The notes beneath the pieces are model-generated. The model had not been told where the DNA came from, did not search any database, and saw only the letters and a program-made list of their open reading frames with translations. Source: Streptomyces rapamycinicus NRRL 5491 (lineage in GTDB: Bacteria > Actinomycetota > Actinomycetes > Streptomycetales > Streptomycetaceae). From it: a DNA stretch of 64,000 nt. Below are positions 63,885 through 64,000 of this stretch, one piece after another. The stretch is from positions 4,092,001 to 4,156,000 of the forward strand of contig NZ_CP085193.1 in the NCBI RefSeq assembly GCF_024298965.1, written 5' to 3'. The first letter of the stretch is position 1. Each line of letters opens with the position of its first letter. The position numbers and the translations under genes are program-made.

Positions 63885-64000
63885 TCAGCGCATCAGGACT
63901 CCCGCCGCTTCGGACGCGGTCTCCGAGGGGATGGCGATGAGGCCCGGTTCGGCGGGGTGGGAGAGGAGGGGGTGGGTGGGGAGGACGCGGATGGTGTAGC
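63885..64000 (-). CDS. C-terminal end of a probable alpha-glucan (glycogen) phosphorylase
   Basis: 38 codons before the stop at 63885 are visible and the gene continues past the window edge. They read YTIRVLPTHPLLSHPAEPG and then LIAIPSETASEAAGVLMR. The YTIRVLP.HP.L..PAE.GLI pattern matches the end of the actinobacterial alpha-glucan phosphorylases that degrade glycogen to glucose-1-phosphate. With glgX in the same window, and my recollection of a glycogen phosphorylase at this place in S. coelicolor, this is likely but based on few residues. Confidence 0.55.
   Translation of the reverse strand, partial: YTIRVLPTHPLLSHPAEPGLIAIPSETASEAAGVLMR

Overview
The window is chromosomal DNA from a Streptomyces or very close relative. 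It has very high G+C with strong third-position GC bias, many GTG/TTG starts and 4-bp ATGA/GTGA overlaps. It carries actinomycete-specific families (mycothiol-conjugate amidase, DUF397/DUF5753 WhiJ-like regulator pairs, a DUF6879 protein, ECF41 sigma) and a glycine riboswitch in front of gcvT. From memory only, the order of oligopeptide transporter, gcvT-gcvH-glyA-sdaA, mca, glgX, neutral protease and a glucan phosphorylase end resembles the S. coelicolor SCO5480-SCO5444 region. I saw no tRNA, rRNA, CRISPR array, integrase or transposase.

Layout. 1-1300: ArsR/AHSA1 pair and a TRIC-type channel. 1354-7645: a five-gene peptide ABC importer (minus strand) with a strong hairpin inside the operon. 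8011-10734: two SseB-family proteins and a P-loop protein; the first SseB gene ends inside a 22/66-bp repeat array. 10908-15690: tandem glycine riboswitch, gcvT, gcvH, glyA, sdaA (one-carbon, glycine and serine metabolism). 15705-19578: a GT-B-like protein interrupted by ten copies of a 7-bp repeat, convergent with a TPR NTPase whose Walker A lysine is missing. 19716-22104: an ECF41 sigma module and mca. 22265-24888: TetR, MarR with a divergent membrane protein, and a truncated PrsW-like gene. 24960-26765: a WhiJ-like XRE/DUF397 pair opposite three tiny genes. 27086-34718: membrane and cell-wall genes (GH25 muramidase, Tat amidase, L,D-transpeptidase), an EF-hand protein, an RsbW-like ATPase and an enoyl-CoA hydratase. 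35045-41194: glgX and a heterodimeric ABC exporter. 41313-47562: an IclR-controlled cluster with DUF1177, OPT transporter, AroM-like and racemase genes and dipeptidase E. 47942-54076: three tandem secreted M4 metalloproteases, each with its own terminator. 54132-58062: a membrane-anchored PstS-like protein and a TetR/amidase divergent pair with a clear palindromic operator. 58067-62939: small genes, a frameshifted lipoprotein, a 37-residue Cys-containing peptide with a TTA codon, and two more XRE modules. 63138-64000: two small genes, a candidate structured RNA ending in a terminator, and the C-terminal end of a probable glucan phosphorylase.

How parts work together. The dpp-like importer and the IclR/OPT/PepE cluster are two independent peptide-uptake systems. 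The three M4 proteases could feed both from outside the cell. The gcv/glyA/sdaA block is switched by glycine and sits beside SseB homologues, a family named for serine sensitivity in E. coli.

The best candidates for something undescribed are the out-of-frame 7-bp repeat at 16081-16150 (possible phase variation), the IclR-OPT-DUF1177-AroM-racemase-PepE cluster, the structured RNA at 63662-63804 and the small Cys peptide at 59491-59604. The window is also unusually rich in in-gene and 3'-end tandem repeats. Starts were chosen from ribosome-binding sites and family lengths; family names are by recognition, since no search could be run.
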